Source: Reticulitermes speratus
Taxonomy: Eukaryota; Arthropoda; Insecta; Blattodea; Rhinotermitidae
Direction: 5' to 3'
Length of the DNA stretch: 64,000 nt
NCBI GenBank assembly: GCA_021186555.1
Contig: JAJKFL010000005.1
Coordinates: 55,660,135 to 55,724,134 of the forward strand
The notes beneath the pieces were generated by a model. That model did not search any database and was not told the DNA's origin. It saw nothing but the letters and a program-made list of their open reading frames with translations. This document shows positions 22,601-34,140 of the stretch, piece by piece (position 1 is the stretch's first letter; each line of letters begins with the position of its first letter). The translations under genes were made by a program, and so were the position numbers.

Positions 22601-22829
22601 AAGCCTGGGAACCTTCACACAAAGCAATGATCTATCGGATATCGGGAGGCACTGGACAAAAAAGTACTTTAAATCTTTCTTCAGTTTGCAAAGGATTAGA
22701 CGTTCCACTTATTGAAGAAGACATCTTGTCTGTCTTTGGAACTACAGCTTTATTGAACGACCGTGACGTTGTAAGGCGAACTGCTTAGTAGCACCTGAAC
22801 GGTAAGTATTAGGTTGAATGAGAACTGCA

Positions 22830-25119
22830 CGTTGTCACAGTGGTCACTATATGTACCACCATGTTTAACATTCACAAATTCTACGTTCTGCCCACACAGT
22901 GTATTTATGTGTTTTGTGTGGATCTCAGAACAAACAGCGATTATTTCACTGTACAGCATTAACTGACTGGTTTGTATAACTGAGACGGAGTGTGTTTACT
23001 GCGCGGTACGGACTGTATTTATGTGTTTTGTGTGGATCTCAGAACAAACAGCGATTATTTCACTGTACAACATTAACTGACTGGTTTGTATAACTGAGAC
23101 GGAGTGTGTTTACTGCGCGGTACGGACTGTATTTATGTGTTTTGTGTGGATCTCAGAACAAACAGCGATTATTTCACTGTACAGCATTAACTGACTGGTT
23201 TGTATAACTGAGACGGAGTGTGTTTACTGCGCGGTACGGACTGTATTTATGTGTTTTGTGTGGATCTCAGAACAAACAGCGATTATTTCACTGTACAACA
23301 TTAACTGACTGGTTTGTGTAACTGAGACGGAGTGTGTTTACTGCGCGGTACGGACTGTATTTATGTGTTTTGTGTGGATCTCAGAACAAACAGCTATTAT
23401 TTCACTGTACAACACTAACTGGTTGGTTTGTATAACAGACGGAGTGTGTTTACTGCGCGGTACGGACTAAATATTTATATATAATTCAGGTTTAACATTC
23501 ACAAATTGTAAGTTCTGCCCACACAGTGTATTTATGTGTTTTGTGTGGATCTCAGAACAAACAGCTATTATTTCACTGTACAACACTAACTGTTTGGTTT
23601 GTATAACTGAGACGGAGTGTGTTTACTGCGCGGTACGGACTAAATATTTATATATAATTCAGGTTTAACATTCACAAATTGTAAGTTCTGCCCACACAGT
23701 GTATTTATGTGTTTTGTGTGTATCTCAGAACAAACAGCGATTATTTCACTGTACAACATTAACTGACTGGTTTGTATAACTGAGACGGAGTGTGTTTACT
23801 GCGCGGTACGAACTGTATTTATGTGTTTTGTGTGGATCTCAGAACAAACAGCGATTATTTCACTGTACAACATTAACTGACTGGTTTGTATAACTGAGAC
23901 GGAGTGTGTTTACTGCGCGGTACGGACTGTATTTATGTGTTTTGTGTGGATCTCAGAACAAACAGCTATTATTTCACTGTACAACACTAACTGTTTGGTT
24001 GTTATAACTGAGACGGAGTGTGTTTACTGCGCGGTACGGACTGTATTTATGTGTTTTGTGTGGATCTCAGAACAAACAGCTATTATTTCACTGTACAACA
24101 CTAACTGTTTGGTTTGTATAACTGAGACGGAGTGTGTTTACTGCGCGGTACGGACTAAATATTTATATATAATTCAGGTTTAACATTCACAAATTGTAAG
24201 TTCTGCCCACACAGTGTATTTATGTGTTTTGTGTGTATCTCAGAACAAACAGCGATTATTTCACTGTACAACATTAACTGACTGGTTTGTATAACTGAGA
24301 CGGAGTGTGTTTACTGCGCGGTACGAACTGTATTTATGTGTTTTGTGTGGATCTCAGAACAAACAGCGATTATTTCACTGTACAACATTAACTGACTGGT
24401 TTGTATAACTGAGACGGAGTGTGTTTACTGCGCGGTACGGACTGTATTTATGTGTTTTGTGTGGATCTCAGAACAAACAGCTATTATTTCACTGTACAAC
24501 ACTAACTGTTTGGTTTGTATAACTGAGACGGAGTGTGTTTACTGCGCGGTACGGACTAAATATTTATATATAATTCAGGTTTAACATTCACAAATTGTAA
24601 GTTCTGCCCACACAGTGTATTTATGTGTTTTGTGTGTATCTCAGAACAAACAGCGATTATTTCACTGTACAACATTAACTGACTGGTTTGTATAACTGAG
24701 ACGGAGTGTGTTTACTGCGCGGTACGAACTGTATTTATGTGTTTTGTGTGGATCTCAGAACAAACAGCGATTATTTCACTGTACAACATTAACTGACTGG
24801 TTTGTATAACTGAGACGGAGTGTGTTTACTGCGCGGTACGGACTGTATTTATGTGTTTTGTGTGGATCTCAGAACAAACAGCGATTATTTCACTGTACAA
24901 CACTAACTGTTTGGTTTGTATAACTGAGACGGAGTGTGTTTACTGCGCGGTACGGACTGTATTTATGTGTTTTGTGTGGATCTCAGAACAAACAGCGATT
25001 ATTTCACTGTACAACATTAACTGACTGGTTTGTATAACTGAGACGGAGTGTGTTTACTGCGCGGTACGAACTGTATTTTTATATATAATTCAGGCTAATC
25101 TTTCGCTTTAAAAGGTTAA
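22830..25119 (+). mobile_element. TTAA-type element with 114-bp array, copy 4 (higher-order array)
   Basis: The left terminal segment (GTGGTCACTATATGTACCAC, ACAAATTCTACGTTCTGCCC) is at 22848-22900, but its outermost bases are diverged. About 17 monomers follow, broken four times (near 23465, 23638, 24153, 24553) by a 59-bp junction in which a truncated right end (ATATATAATTCAGG) joins a truncated left end (TTTAACATTCACAAATTG). The right end has CTTTAAAAGGTTAA, with TTAA at 25116-25119. Junction spacings of 173, 515 and 400 bp equal 59 bp plus one, four and three monomers. Confidence 0.85.
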
Positions 25120-25672
25120 ACTTATCACAGAAAACATCTTCCTCAAAACTGTTTGTTCATTTTTAAGATTTCATACTTGTCCATGTCTGTCCACAAGCTG
25201 ACTGTGCAGTGTTTTCTACTTGTCTCACCCGATGTCTCTACATGGGCACCTAAATTTCATGTGACGTGTTAGTGGAGACACGGCCATCATCTGGTGGATG
25301 AAAGAAATAGGGGATGATAGGGGTAGCTTGTGTCAACAGTGTGGTGACACAGATACTGCTTTGTGTGTTCAGCATACAACCATACTCACCGCCCCTGGCA
25401 CACGCAAGACAATGGCCCACAAGCTCTTCCCAGCACCGTTACGTTCACAACACAGGCACAATCCTACATTTCAACCTGTCCTTGCATCAAGACATTAACA
25501 AGTCTGCCTGTTCATGTTTTTCACCCTACGAACTGCTGAAATTTGTCGTAATCGCGCTACACTAATATCGCTAACAGTATTACATGAAGCGTAGACATTG
25601 TGTGGCTTTCTTTGTGTAATTTTCTAGATTCTTCTTCTCTCTTAGACTTAAGTAATATTAGCAGTACGCTGA
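25120..25672. other. Unassigned spacer
   Basis: Two overlapping frames (25298-25498, 25314-25565) show no family resemblance. No repeats recognised. Confidence 0.4.
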
Positions 25673-26245
25673 GACAGCTCAGTTGATATAGTGACTACGC
25701 TACAGGGTATAATATCTAGGGCTCGATTACGTTTGCACACAGACACTTTCTTCTACAAGACGTCAAGATTGGCCGTGGGGCCACACCAGCCTCCTAGTCA
25801 ATTGATATTGGGGCCAGTTCCCCGGGGGGCAAAGCGTGTGACCACTTGCTTCCATCTAGTGCAGAGGTTAAGAATAAATGGAGCTATTCGTCTACTCCGG
25901 TGCATGCAGTGGCGCAGTTGGTTGAGGCACCGCTCTACAAGCCGGAATGTCGCGAGTTCGATTCCCGATGGTGTCATTGAAATTTTTCATTGACATAATC
26001 CTTTCGGTCGCACTATGCCCCTGGAGTCGACTCAGCCTCTAACAGAAATGAGTACCAGGAGTATTTCCTGGGGGTAAAGGCGGCCGGTACGTAGTGCTGA
26101 CAACCTTACCACCTTCATGTGCCGATTGTCTACAAATCTGGAAGCCTCAACCTCCTGGAAACGGAAGGGCCTGTCTAGGCCTGTAATGGGATGGCTTTAC
26201 CTTTATAGGTCTACTCCAGCTTAAGCCTTCAAGGGCTGTAAAAAG
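25673..26245 (+). mobile_element. SINE-A, split by a SINE-D insertion
   Basis: Diverged sense SINE-A: box A-like CAGCTCAGTTGATATAGTGA, CTCGATTACG at the box B position, GGCCGTGGGGCCACACCAGC and CCCCGGGGGGCAAAGCG, then GAGCTATTCGTCTACTCCGG at 25880. Its 3' end resumes at 26211 with GTCTACTCCAGCTTAAGCCT. The bases between are a separate SINE. Confidence 0.75.
25900..26209 (+). mobile_element. SINE-D inserted in SINE-A
   Basis: Different tRNA-like head: box A TGGCGCAGTTGG and box B GTTCGATTCCCGATGG. The body has CATAATCCTTTCGGTCGCAC, CTGGGGGTAAAGGCGGCCGG and a 3' end GGATGGCTTTACCTTTATAG. The host motif GTCTACTCC occurs on both sides (about 25890 and 26210), a likely target-site duplication. 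It shares a GTAAAGGCGGCC block with SINE-A, so the 3' bodies may be related. Confidence 0.78.
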
Positions 26246-26404
26246 GCAAGTTTACTTGTACCCACAGTACCTCCACGCCCCCCCCCTAAGCCGACTGCTT
26301 GTGTTCCTCCACAGCCCTCCCCAAGACCTTCCGTTAGTTGCAACCCTGTTGCTGTTGTCACGAAATGCATTGCTACTCGCTGTGTGCAGTTCGTCACTGT
26401 GTGG

Positions 26405-27560
26405 CACATTTTGTGCTTATTGGGCAGCAATGGCACACAGCACACAGAAGTGCCCACTGTGTCGTGCTTATTGGGCAGCAATGGCACACAGCACACAGAA
26501 GTGCCCACTGTGTCGTGCTTATTGGGCAGCAATGGCACACAGCACACAGAAGTGCCCACTGTGTCGTTCCTATTGGGCAGCAATGGCACACAGCACACAG
26601 AAGTGCCCACTGTGTCGTTCTTATTGGGCAGCAATGGCACACAGCACACAGAAGTGCCCACTGTGTCGTTCCTATTGGGCAGCAATGGCACACAGCACAC
26701 AGAAGTGCCCACTGTGTCGTTCTTATTGGGCAGCAATGGCACACAGCACACAGAAGTGCCCACTGTGTCGTTCCTATTGGGCAGCAATGGCACACAGCAC
26801 ACAGAAGTGCCCACTGTGTCGTGCTTATTGGGCAGCAATGGCACACAGCACACAGAAGTGCCCACTGTGTCGTGCTATTGGGCAGCAATGGCCCAGCACA
26901 CAGAAGTGCCCACTGTGTCGTGCTTATGGGCAGCAAGGCACACAGCACACAGAAGTGCCCACTGTGTCGTGCTTATTGGGCGCAATGGCACACAGCACAC
27001 GAAGTGCCCACTGTGTCGTCTTATTGGGCAGCAATGGCACACAGCACACAGAAGTGCCCACTGTGTCGTGCTTATTGGGCAGCAATGGCACACAGCACAC
27101 AGAAGTGCCCACTGTGTCGTGCTTATTGGGCAGCAATGGCACACAGCACACAGAAGTGCCCACTGTGTCGTCTATTGGGCAGCAATGGCACACAGCACAC
27201 AGAAGTGCCCACTGTGTCGTTCTTATTGGGCAGCAATGGCACACAGCACACAGAAGTGCCCACTGTGTCGTTCCTATTGGGCAGCAATGGCACACAGCAC
27301 ACAGAAGTGCCCACTGTGTCGTTCTTATTGGGCAGCAATGGCACACAGCACACAGAAGTGCCCACTGTGTCGTTCCTATTGGGCAGCAATGGCACACAGC
27401 ACACAGAAGTGCCCACTGTGTCGTGCTTATTGGGCAGCAATGGCACACAGCACACAGAAGTGCCCACTGTGTCGTGCTTATTGGGCAGCAATGGCACACA
27501 GCACACAGAAGTGCCCACTGTGTCGTGCTTATTGGGCAGCAATGGCACACAGCACACAAA
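26405..27560 (+). repeat. 51-bp minisatellite
   Basis: About 22.5 copies of TTATTGGGCAGCAATGGCAC, ACAGCACACAGAAGTGCCCA and CTGTGTCGTGC. TTCC/TTCT/TGCT variants alternate in the same order in two blocks (about 26560-26820 and 27175-27420), so a block was duplicated. Indels cluster at 26870-27030 and near 27172. The unit is 17 codons, so frames up to 443 codons (26256-27587) open on both strands; they are shadows. Confidence 0.97.
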
Positions 27561-28204
27561 TTTACTACTCTCTATGGAACTAATTAGTTGGTTAGTTATT
27601 TAGTCACTTAATCACGAACATTACAATATATAACACTTTTACGATTAGACTAAATTAATAGAGACGAAATGTAGCACACATGAGGAAAACAAGAAGTACA
27701 CAGAAAATTTCCACAACAACCTCCACAATCTCCATTTTCGAGCGAAGACATTGACTGCAAGTTTATAAGAAATAGTGGTGAAATCGTCTGGTTCAGGATA
27801 GGGTCGAATGACATGAAACTGTTAACACGAAAATAAATATTTGTGTTTCATAAAACACAATAACACTGTACGAAGTGAAACATCAGATTTGTGTACTTAT
27901 CAGTAGGCATGTCAGCACAGGGGCCGTCAGCACACAGCCGCTGATCTGACTGCAAGTTAAAACAAAGCATCGTGTGTACAAAAGATGGCAGTGCTGCAGG
28001 AGATGTGTCGCTGTTGCACGCCACACGCGAAGCATCTCTGCTCCCGTGCTGTAAGCAGGCGGGGGGGGGGGGGGGGAGGCGCACAACTACGAGTGTATAG
28101 GCAATTAATGAGGCAATCTAAATGCATGATCAGTGCCTATCAGTCATTAATCAGAATAGCACAGCGTTGGCAGAAGGTCGCACTGTAGCAAGAAAAAGAC
28201 ACAA
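27561..28204. other. Unassigned spacer with poly-G tract
   Basis: A run of about 16 G lies at 28061-28077. Nothing else recognised. Confidence 0.4.
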
Positions 28205-28522
28205 AGTCTAGACCGAGCGTGGCTTTCAATGTATGGGTAACGCCCCTCGGAGGGCCTCCTTTATTGGTTTTAGACTACTTATTAGTCGAATATCCAAGGT
28301 GACTGGACCCTATTTATTTTGTTCTACAGGCAGAGTTATCTACTGATCTAGTCTGTATTGTACCACAGGCAGAATTATCTACTGATCTAGTCTGTATTGT
28401 ACCACAGGCAGAGTTATCTACTGATCTAGTCTGTATTGTACCACAGGCAGAGTTACCAGTAAACAATGGTTGGGTACCAGTAGTGGTACGCGGAACATAG
28501 TTCGAGAACCATGCGCTAAAAA
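28205..28522 (+). mobile_element. Possible hAT-like MITE
   Basis: GTCTAGAC at 28206-28213 fits an nTCTAGAn target site and is followed by CGAGCGTGGCTTTCAATGTA. The far end, GTACGCGGAACATAGTTCGA then GAACCATGCG, resembles an eroded hAT right end. The second target copy is not recognisable. It holds a small 39-bp repeat. Confidence 0.35.
28324..28462 (+). repeat. 39-bp repeat, about 3.5 copies
   Basis: ACAGGCAGAGTTATCTACTG, ATCTAGTCTGTATTGTACC; one copy has GAATTA. Confidence 0.93.
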
Positions 28523-28523
28523 A

Positions 28524-29553
28524 TTAACACTTTAAAAATGAAATAAGACTTAAAGTTTTGCTTGAAGATTCAGTCCGTAACGCGAGTACACATCTCGTCT
28601 CAGTTATACAAACCGTCAGTTAATGTTTGTACAGTGAAATATCGCTGTTTGTTCTGAGATCCACACAAAACACATAAATACAGTCCGTACCGCGCAGTAA
28701 ACACACTCCGTCTCAGTTATACAAACCAGTCAGTTAATGTTGTACAGTGAAATATCGCTGTTTGTTCTGGATCACACAAAACACATAAATACAGTCCGTA
28801 CCGCGCAGTAAACACACTCCGTCTCAGTTATACAAACCATGTCAGTTAATGTTGTACAGTGAAATAATCGCTGTTTGTTCTGAGATCCACACAAAAACAT
28901 AAATCAGTCCGTACCGCGCAGTAAACACACTCCGTCTCAGTTATACAAACCAGTCAGTTAATGTTGTACAGTGAAATAATCGCTGTTTGTTCTGAGATCC
29001 ACACAAAACACATAAATACAGTCCGTACCGCGCAGTAAACACACTCCGTCTCAGTTATACAAACCAGTCAGTTAATGTTGTACAGTGAAATAATCGCTGT
29101 TTGTTCTGAGATCCACACAAAACACATAAATACAGTCCGTACCGCGCAGTAAACACACTCCGTCTCAGTTATACAAACCAGTCAGTTAATGTTGTACAGT
29201 GAAATAATCGCTGTTTGTTCTGAGATCCACACAAAACACATAAATACAGTCCGTACCGCGCAGTAAACACACTCCGTCTCAGTTATACAAACCAGTCAGT
29301 TAATGTTGTACAGTGAAATAATCGCTGTTTGTTCTGAGATCCACACAAAACACATAAATACAGTCCGTACCGCGCAGTAAACACACTCCGTCTCGGTTAT
29401 ACAAACCAGTCAGTTAATGTTGTACAGTGAAATAATCGCTGTTTGTTCTGATATCCACACAAAACACATAAATACACTGTGTGGGCAGAACGTAGAATTT
29501 GTGACTGTTAAACCTGATGGTACATATAGTAACCACTGGGCTGTAAAGGTTAA
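28524..29553 (-). mobile_element. TTAA-type element with 114-bp array, copy 5 (TTAA on both sides)
   Basis: Best delimited copy. TTAA at 28524-28527 is followed by CACTTTAAAAATG, the complement of the right end. At the other side AGCCCAG..TTTACAGG.. reads, in element sense, TTAACCTTTACAGCCCAGTG, with TTAA at 29550-29553. About eight monomers lie between, those before 28910 with several indels. Symmetric ends plus TTAA on both sides fit a piggyBac-type insertion. Confidence 0.87.
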
Positions 29554-30111
29554 ACGATTTGTTAGAATTGTACAATTTTATGACAATCACTTCGAACAGA
29601 CCAAGGACCAGTCTCACATTTACAAAAGTGGTTTCTCTTATCCGTAACTAAAACACATCAAATAGTCCTCTGTTTAAACGAACTTATCGTAACTAAAAAG
29701 GGGTGACATAACAACAATAACAACCCCTCACCTAACTCACCCTCTAAGAAGCCTCAATCTCCTATTAGCATATTAAACCGGGCATGATATGAAGTCTGGG
29801 GTGAGGTTGGGGGGAGTGGGGGGGGGGGGGGGGGCACGGCTCAGCAGAGCGCCGATCGCATTACAGCAAGCTACAGAGCACGGTCCGCCTGCTAAAGCGG
29901 TAGTACCGTGCGGGCAGTATCGCAGCTTAGTCAAGGGGCACGACTATACCACCAAGCTTACTTGAAGTTCTGTCCGTTGGCGCGGTGAATTTTAGGATTC
30001 CAAAGGATTAGACTGGCTCTTAATATATTTGACTACACTGATCCAACTGCAGAGATAACTACAGCGTGACATGAGACTGGACTAGCAAGATGACGGTCTG
30101 CTAGCATGGAA
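29554..30111. other. Unassigned spacer with poly-G tract
   Basis: A run of about 16 G at 29819-29834. No gene or known repeat recognised. Confidence 0.4.
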
Positions 30112-30151
30112 AGCTGTCTCGGAGGAAAATACTGCCTCTGTCTTCAGGGTA
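30112..30151 (-). ncRNA. Hammerhead-like relic
   Basis: Minus strand: CC, CTGAAGA, GAGG/CCTC as stem II, then GAGAC in place of GAAAC. The second core is mutated, so it is almost certainly inactive. Confidence 0.4.
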
Positions 30152-30235
30152 CAAGTGTGATGAATGGGAATGTTGGGGAATGAGACACAGAGCTGTGAAA
30201 TAAAAACGAGTGTAGTGTGAATCAAGGAGGTATGT

Positions 30236-30497
30236 AAGAGCAATGTGCAGGCCTCACACCGCAGAGGCCCGGGTTCGATCCCGGGTCGGTCCATGTGGGA
30301 TTTGTGGTGGACAAAGTGGCACTGGGACAGGATTTTTCCCCGAGTACTTCGGTTTTCCCCTGTCAATTTCATTCCACCGGTGCTCCATTACTTGGAAAAA
30401 CGAAAAAAACTGATCATCTTCATCACAGGGTTGCACAATAAGCCTTAAGGCTGCGGTGCGTCCGTAGCATCTGCTGCGGGGCCCTGCACCAAAAAAG
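30236..30497 (+). mobile_element. SINE-C, sense
   Basis: Box B GGGTTCGATCCCGGGTCGG at 30270; body CATGTGGGATTTGTGGTGGA, AAAGTGGCACTGGGACAGG and CCGAGTACTTCGGTTTTCCC; 3' end GCTGCGGTGCGTCCGTAGCA, CTGCGGGGCCCTGCACC and a short A tail. The box A half is degraded. The frames at 30245-30448 and 30254-30550 are SINE shadows. Confidence 0.88.
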
Positions 30498-30888
30498 AGC
30501 AATTTACTATGCAAAGCTGCATTATATAACGGATAGAATAAAAGACTCAAACCTTATGTAGTGAATATGGAAACAGTAATTTCCTCCGAAACCATATTAA
30601 ATGACGTCAAATCACGAAAACCCTACTATTGATATTCGCCGCCATGGAAAACTGCTGTATCAGGTGTTACGCAGTTACAGATCAGTTGGTATGACGTCAC
30701 AGAAACTTCTTACTTTGAAAAAAAAAACAAAAAACAAATAATATTTATTTTTGTTTGTCAACGTGTGCTGCAGTATTGCAGCTTATACAGGCGCTAAAAC
30801 TGATAAACTGGCAAATAGCTTCCACTGAATGCGAATGATACTTCCGTCTTTGCAATAGTCAAAATTGTGACACGGTACATTACTGCAG
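30498..30888. other. Unassigned AT-rich spacer
   Basis: Nothing recognised apart from a short A-rich run near 30718. Confidence 0.4.
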
Positions 30889-31717
30889 TACAATTCATTG
30901 TACATACGTAAGTTACGTGACAGTACAATTATTGTGACATACGGTAAGTTACGTGCAGTACAATTATTGTGAGATACGGTAAGTTACGTGCAGTACAATT
31001 ATTTGACATACGGTAAGTTACGTGAAGTACAATTATTGTGACATACGGTAAGTTACGTGAAGTACAATTATTGTGACATACGGTAAGTTACGTGCAGTAC
31101 AATTATTGTGACATACGGTAAGTTACGTGAAGTACAATTATTGTGACATACGGTAAGTTACGTGCAGTACAATTATTGTGACATACGGTAAGTTACGTGC
31201 AGTACAATTATTGTGACATACGGTAAGTTACGTGAAGTACAATTATTGTGACATACGGTAAGTTACGTGAAGTACAATTATTGTGACATACGGTAAGTTA
31301 CGTGCAGTACAATTATTGTGACATACGGTAAGTTACGTGCAGTACAATTATTGTGACATACGGTAAGTTACGTGCAGTACAATTATTGTGACATACGGTA
31401 AGTTACGTGCAGTACAATTATTGTGACATAGGTAAGTTACGTGCAGTACAATTATTGTGACATACGGTAAGTTACGTGCAGTACAATTATTGTGACATAC
31501 GGTAAGTTACGTGCAGTACAATTATTGTGACATACGGTAAGTTACGTGCAGTACAATTATTGTGACATACGGTAAGTTACATGCAGTACAATTTATTGTG
31601 ACTTAGGTAAGTTACGTGAAGTACAATTATTGTGACATACGGTAAGTTACGTGCAAGTACAATTATTGTGACATACGGAAGTTACGTGCAGTACATTATT
31701 GTGACATACGGTAAGTT
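30889..31717 (+). repeat. 35-bp minisatellite containing GGTAAGT
   Basis: About 24 copies of ACATACGGTAAGTTACGTGC, AGTACAATTATTGTG; GTGCAG/GTGAAG is the main variant. Each unit includes CGGTAAGT, a close match to the metazoan 5' splice-site consensus. Indels cluster in the first three and last four copies. Confidence 0.96.
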
Positions 31718-31861
31718 GCCTCCAGCTTCAAGTAAGGTCTTCATGTACTGGCTGATTCGAATCTAAAAAAATTCTTACGGCCATTTACCGTGCGTATAAA
31801 ACTGACTGTAAAGTTTTGGACAGGAAAACCCGCAGACGGTAGCAGGCACATCATATAGTAT

Positions 31862-32314
31862 AGAACACTACACTGTACACTGTCTATAGTAACACTACAC
31901 TGTACACTGTCTATAGTAACACTACACTGTACACTGTCTATAGTAACACTACACTGTACACTGTCTATAGTAACACTACACTGTACACTGTCTATAGTAA
32001 CACTACACTGTACACTGTCTATAGTAACACTACACTGTACACTGTCTATAGTAACACTACACTGTACACTGTCTATAGTAACACTACACTGTACACTGTC
32101 TATAGTAACACTACACTGTACACTGTCTATAGTAACACTACACTGTACACTGTCTATAGTAACACTACACTGTACACTGTCTATAGTAACACTACACTGT
32201 ACACTGTCTTTTAGTAACACTACACTGTACACTGTCTATAGTAACACTACACTGTACACTGTCTATAGTAACACTACACTGTACACTGTCTATAGTAACA
32301 CTACACTGTACACA
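31862..32314 (+). repeat. 27-bp minisatellite
   Basis: About 16.5 copies of ACTACACTGTACACTGTCTA, TAGTAAC, essentially identical, with one CTTTTAG variant near 32208. The 9-codon unit opens a 163-codon antisense frame (31741-32232), which is not a gene. Confidence 0.97.
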
Positions 32315-32617
32315 CTTCGTGAATAAGCTAAATAAAAGAGGCGACTAACTGGACACACGTGTCAGGTGGGAAATCACTTGGGTCACCCACGTGACACTTT
32401 ACGTTCAGTTAAGGCGTGACTGAACATCACGACTGCACGTAAAACATGGAGCCTGCGCAGTATTTAATTAACAAAGGACTGTTTGTATCTGCCCCTGCAT
32501 GCCGTCTCTCCCGTCATGCACTCGAGCACGAGAAGTTGCCGGCCGTTCAAGGCGGCACAGTAAGACAGAAGCTTCACGACACAAATGAGAGCGAGCTAAA
32601 GTTCAACCAAACAATAC
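32315..32617. other. Unassigned spacer
   Basis: Contains only a 64-codon frame without recognised similarity (32446-32640). Confidence 0.4.
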
Positions 32618-32931
32618 AAAATATCCAGTTTTTTTTGTGAAGGGCCCCGCAGCAGAAGCTACTGACGCACCGCAGCTTTGAGGCTTATTGTACAACCCTG
32701 TGATGAAGATGAAGAGAAAGATGATCAGTTTTTTTCATTTTTCCAAGTAATGTAGCACCGGTGGAATGAAATTGACAGGGGAAAACCGAAGTACTGGGGG
32801 AAAAACCTGTCCCAGTGCCACTTTGTCCACCACAAATCCCACATGGACTGACCAGGGATCTAACCCGGGCCTCCGCGGTCAGAGGCCGGCGAATAACCGC
32901 CTGAGCAATGGCACGGCCTAAATATACAGTT
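32618..32931 (-). mobile_element. SINE-C, antisense, with direct repeats
   Basis: AAATATCCAGTT (ends 32630) and AAATATACAGTT (32920-32931) flank the insert as a target-site duplication with one mismatch. Inside: the complement of the A tail (T run), AGGGCCCCGCAGCAGAAGC, GGTGGAATGAAATTGACAGG, GTCCCAGTGCCACTTTGTCC, and the box B complement GGATCTAACCCGGGCC, ending with the complement of the head. Near full length. Confidence 0.9.
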
Positions 32932-33261
32932 CCTACTCAAAGAAAACACACTGCGTCTCAATTAAAAAGACCAACTGGTTAACGCTGTTTTAAAAAATGA
33001 TCACTGTTAAATCTAACAATCAGGCAAAACACACACATACTGTGTGAAAATGCAGTTTCTGGCGTCAAAGTGGTACATAGGGCAAAAACGACGCTTAAAA
33101 ACGTCTAAGCAGACCGGTAATACAGGTCTCTTTGTTATATCCCGTAACATTAATAAATGCTGCATTCTGTTCAGAGACTGTATTAACGGTCGCTACATCT
33201 GTCACAAGTTGACATTTATTTCTGTAGAACACCAAATGCTTCAGCCCCCTGTTCAGTCCTT
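32932..33261. other. Unassigned spacer
   Basis: ACACACTGCGTCTCAATTAA, AACCAACTGGTTAACGCTG and AACACACACATACTGTGTG look like a strongly diverged remnant of the 114-bp monomer in antisense (compare ACACACTCCGTCTCAGTTAT and AACCAGTCAGTTAATGCTGT). This is an old relic at about 32944-33050. Confidence 0.45.
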
Positions 33262-33400
33262 ACCGGCATTCATCTCTCCTCGGCCAGAGCGTGCGGGGCG
33301 TGAAGCTCACCGCGCATTTCCACGTAGTGCCGAGGCTAAGAATGGGTGGATTTATACCCCTAATCCACTTACACGCCTTAACTTTTACTTTCCCTACAAC
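33262..33400 (+). mobile_element. SINE-A 3' fragment
   Basis: GCGTGCGGGGCGTGAAGCTC, CGTAGTGCCGAGGCTAAGAA, TGGATTTATACCCCTAATCC and ACGCCTTAACTTTTACTTT. It forms part of the 122-codon frame at 33044-33412, which is therefore not a gene. Confidence 0.65.
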
Positions 33401-33443
33401 GTCACAACGTAAGCCTATTACATGTAATTTGAATGTTTTCGGA

Positions 33444-34140
33444 TTAACCCTCTAAAGCCCAGTGGTTACTATACGTACCACCAGGTTTAACATTCACAAA
33501 TTCTACGTTCTGCCCACACAGTGTATTTATGTGTTTTGTGTGGATCTGAGAACAAACAGCGATTATTTCACTGTACAGCATTAACTGACTGGTTTGTATA
33601 ACTGAGACGGAGTGTGTTTACTGCGCGGTACGGACTGTATTTATGTGTTTTGTGTGGATCTCAGAACAAACAGCGATTATTTCACTGTACAACATTAACT
33701 GACTGGTTTGTGTAACTGAGACGGAGTGTGTTTACTGCGCGGTACGGACTGTATTTATGTGTTTTGTGTGGATCTCAGAACAAACAGCGATTATTTCACT
33801 GTACAACATTAACTGACTGGTTTGTATAACTGAGACGGAGTGTGTTTACTGCGCGGTACGGACTGTATTTATGTGTTTTGTGTGGATCTCAGAACAAACA
33901 GCGATTATTTCACTGTACAACATTAACTGACTGGTTTGTATAACTGAGACGGAGTGTGTTTACTGCGCGGTACGGACTGTATTTATGTGTTTTGTGTGGA
34001 TCTCAGAACAAACAGCGATTATTTCACTGTACAGCATTAACTGACTGGTTTGTATAACTGAGACGGAGTGTGTTTACTGCGCGGTACGAGCTGAATATTA
34101 ACGTACAATTCAGGCCAATTTAGGTCTTTAAGGCGGTTAG
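33444..34140 (+). mobile_element. TTAA-type element with 114-bp array, copy 6
   Basis: The left end is TTAACCCTCTAAAGCCCAGT from 33444, followed by ACAAATTCTACGTTCTGCCC. About five clean monomers run to 34095. The right end AATTCAGGCCAATTTAGG, then CTTTAAGGCGGTTAG, puts TTAG where TTAA is expected (34137-34140). The shortest complete copy, so a good model for the family ends. Confidence 0.87.

Noticed and set aside
26256-27587. Open frames up to 443 codons on both strands
   Set aside because: They come entirely from a 51-bp unit divisible by three; all frames open together and no conserved domain is present.
33044-33412. 122-codon frame as a gene
   Set aside because: Its second half is a SINE-A 3' fragment.
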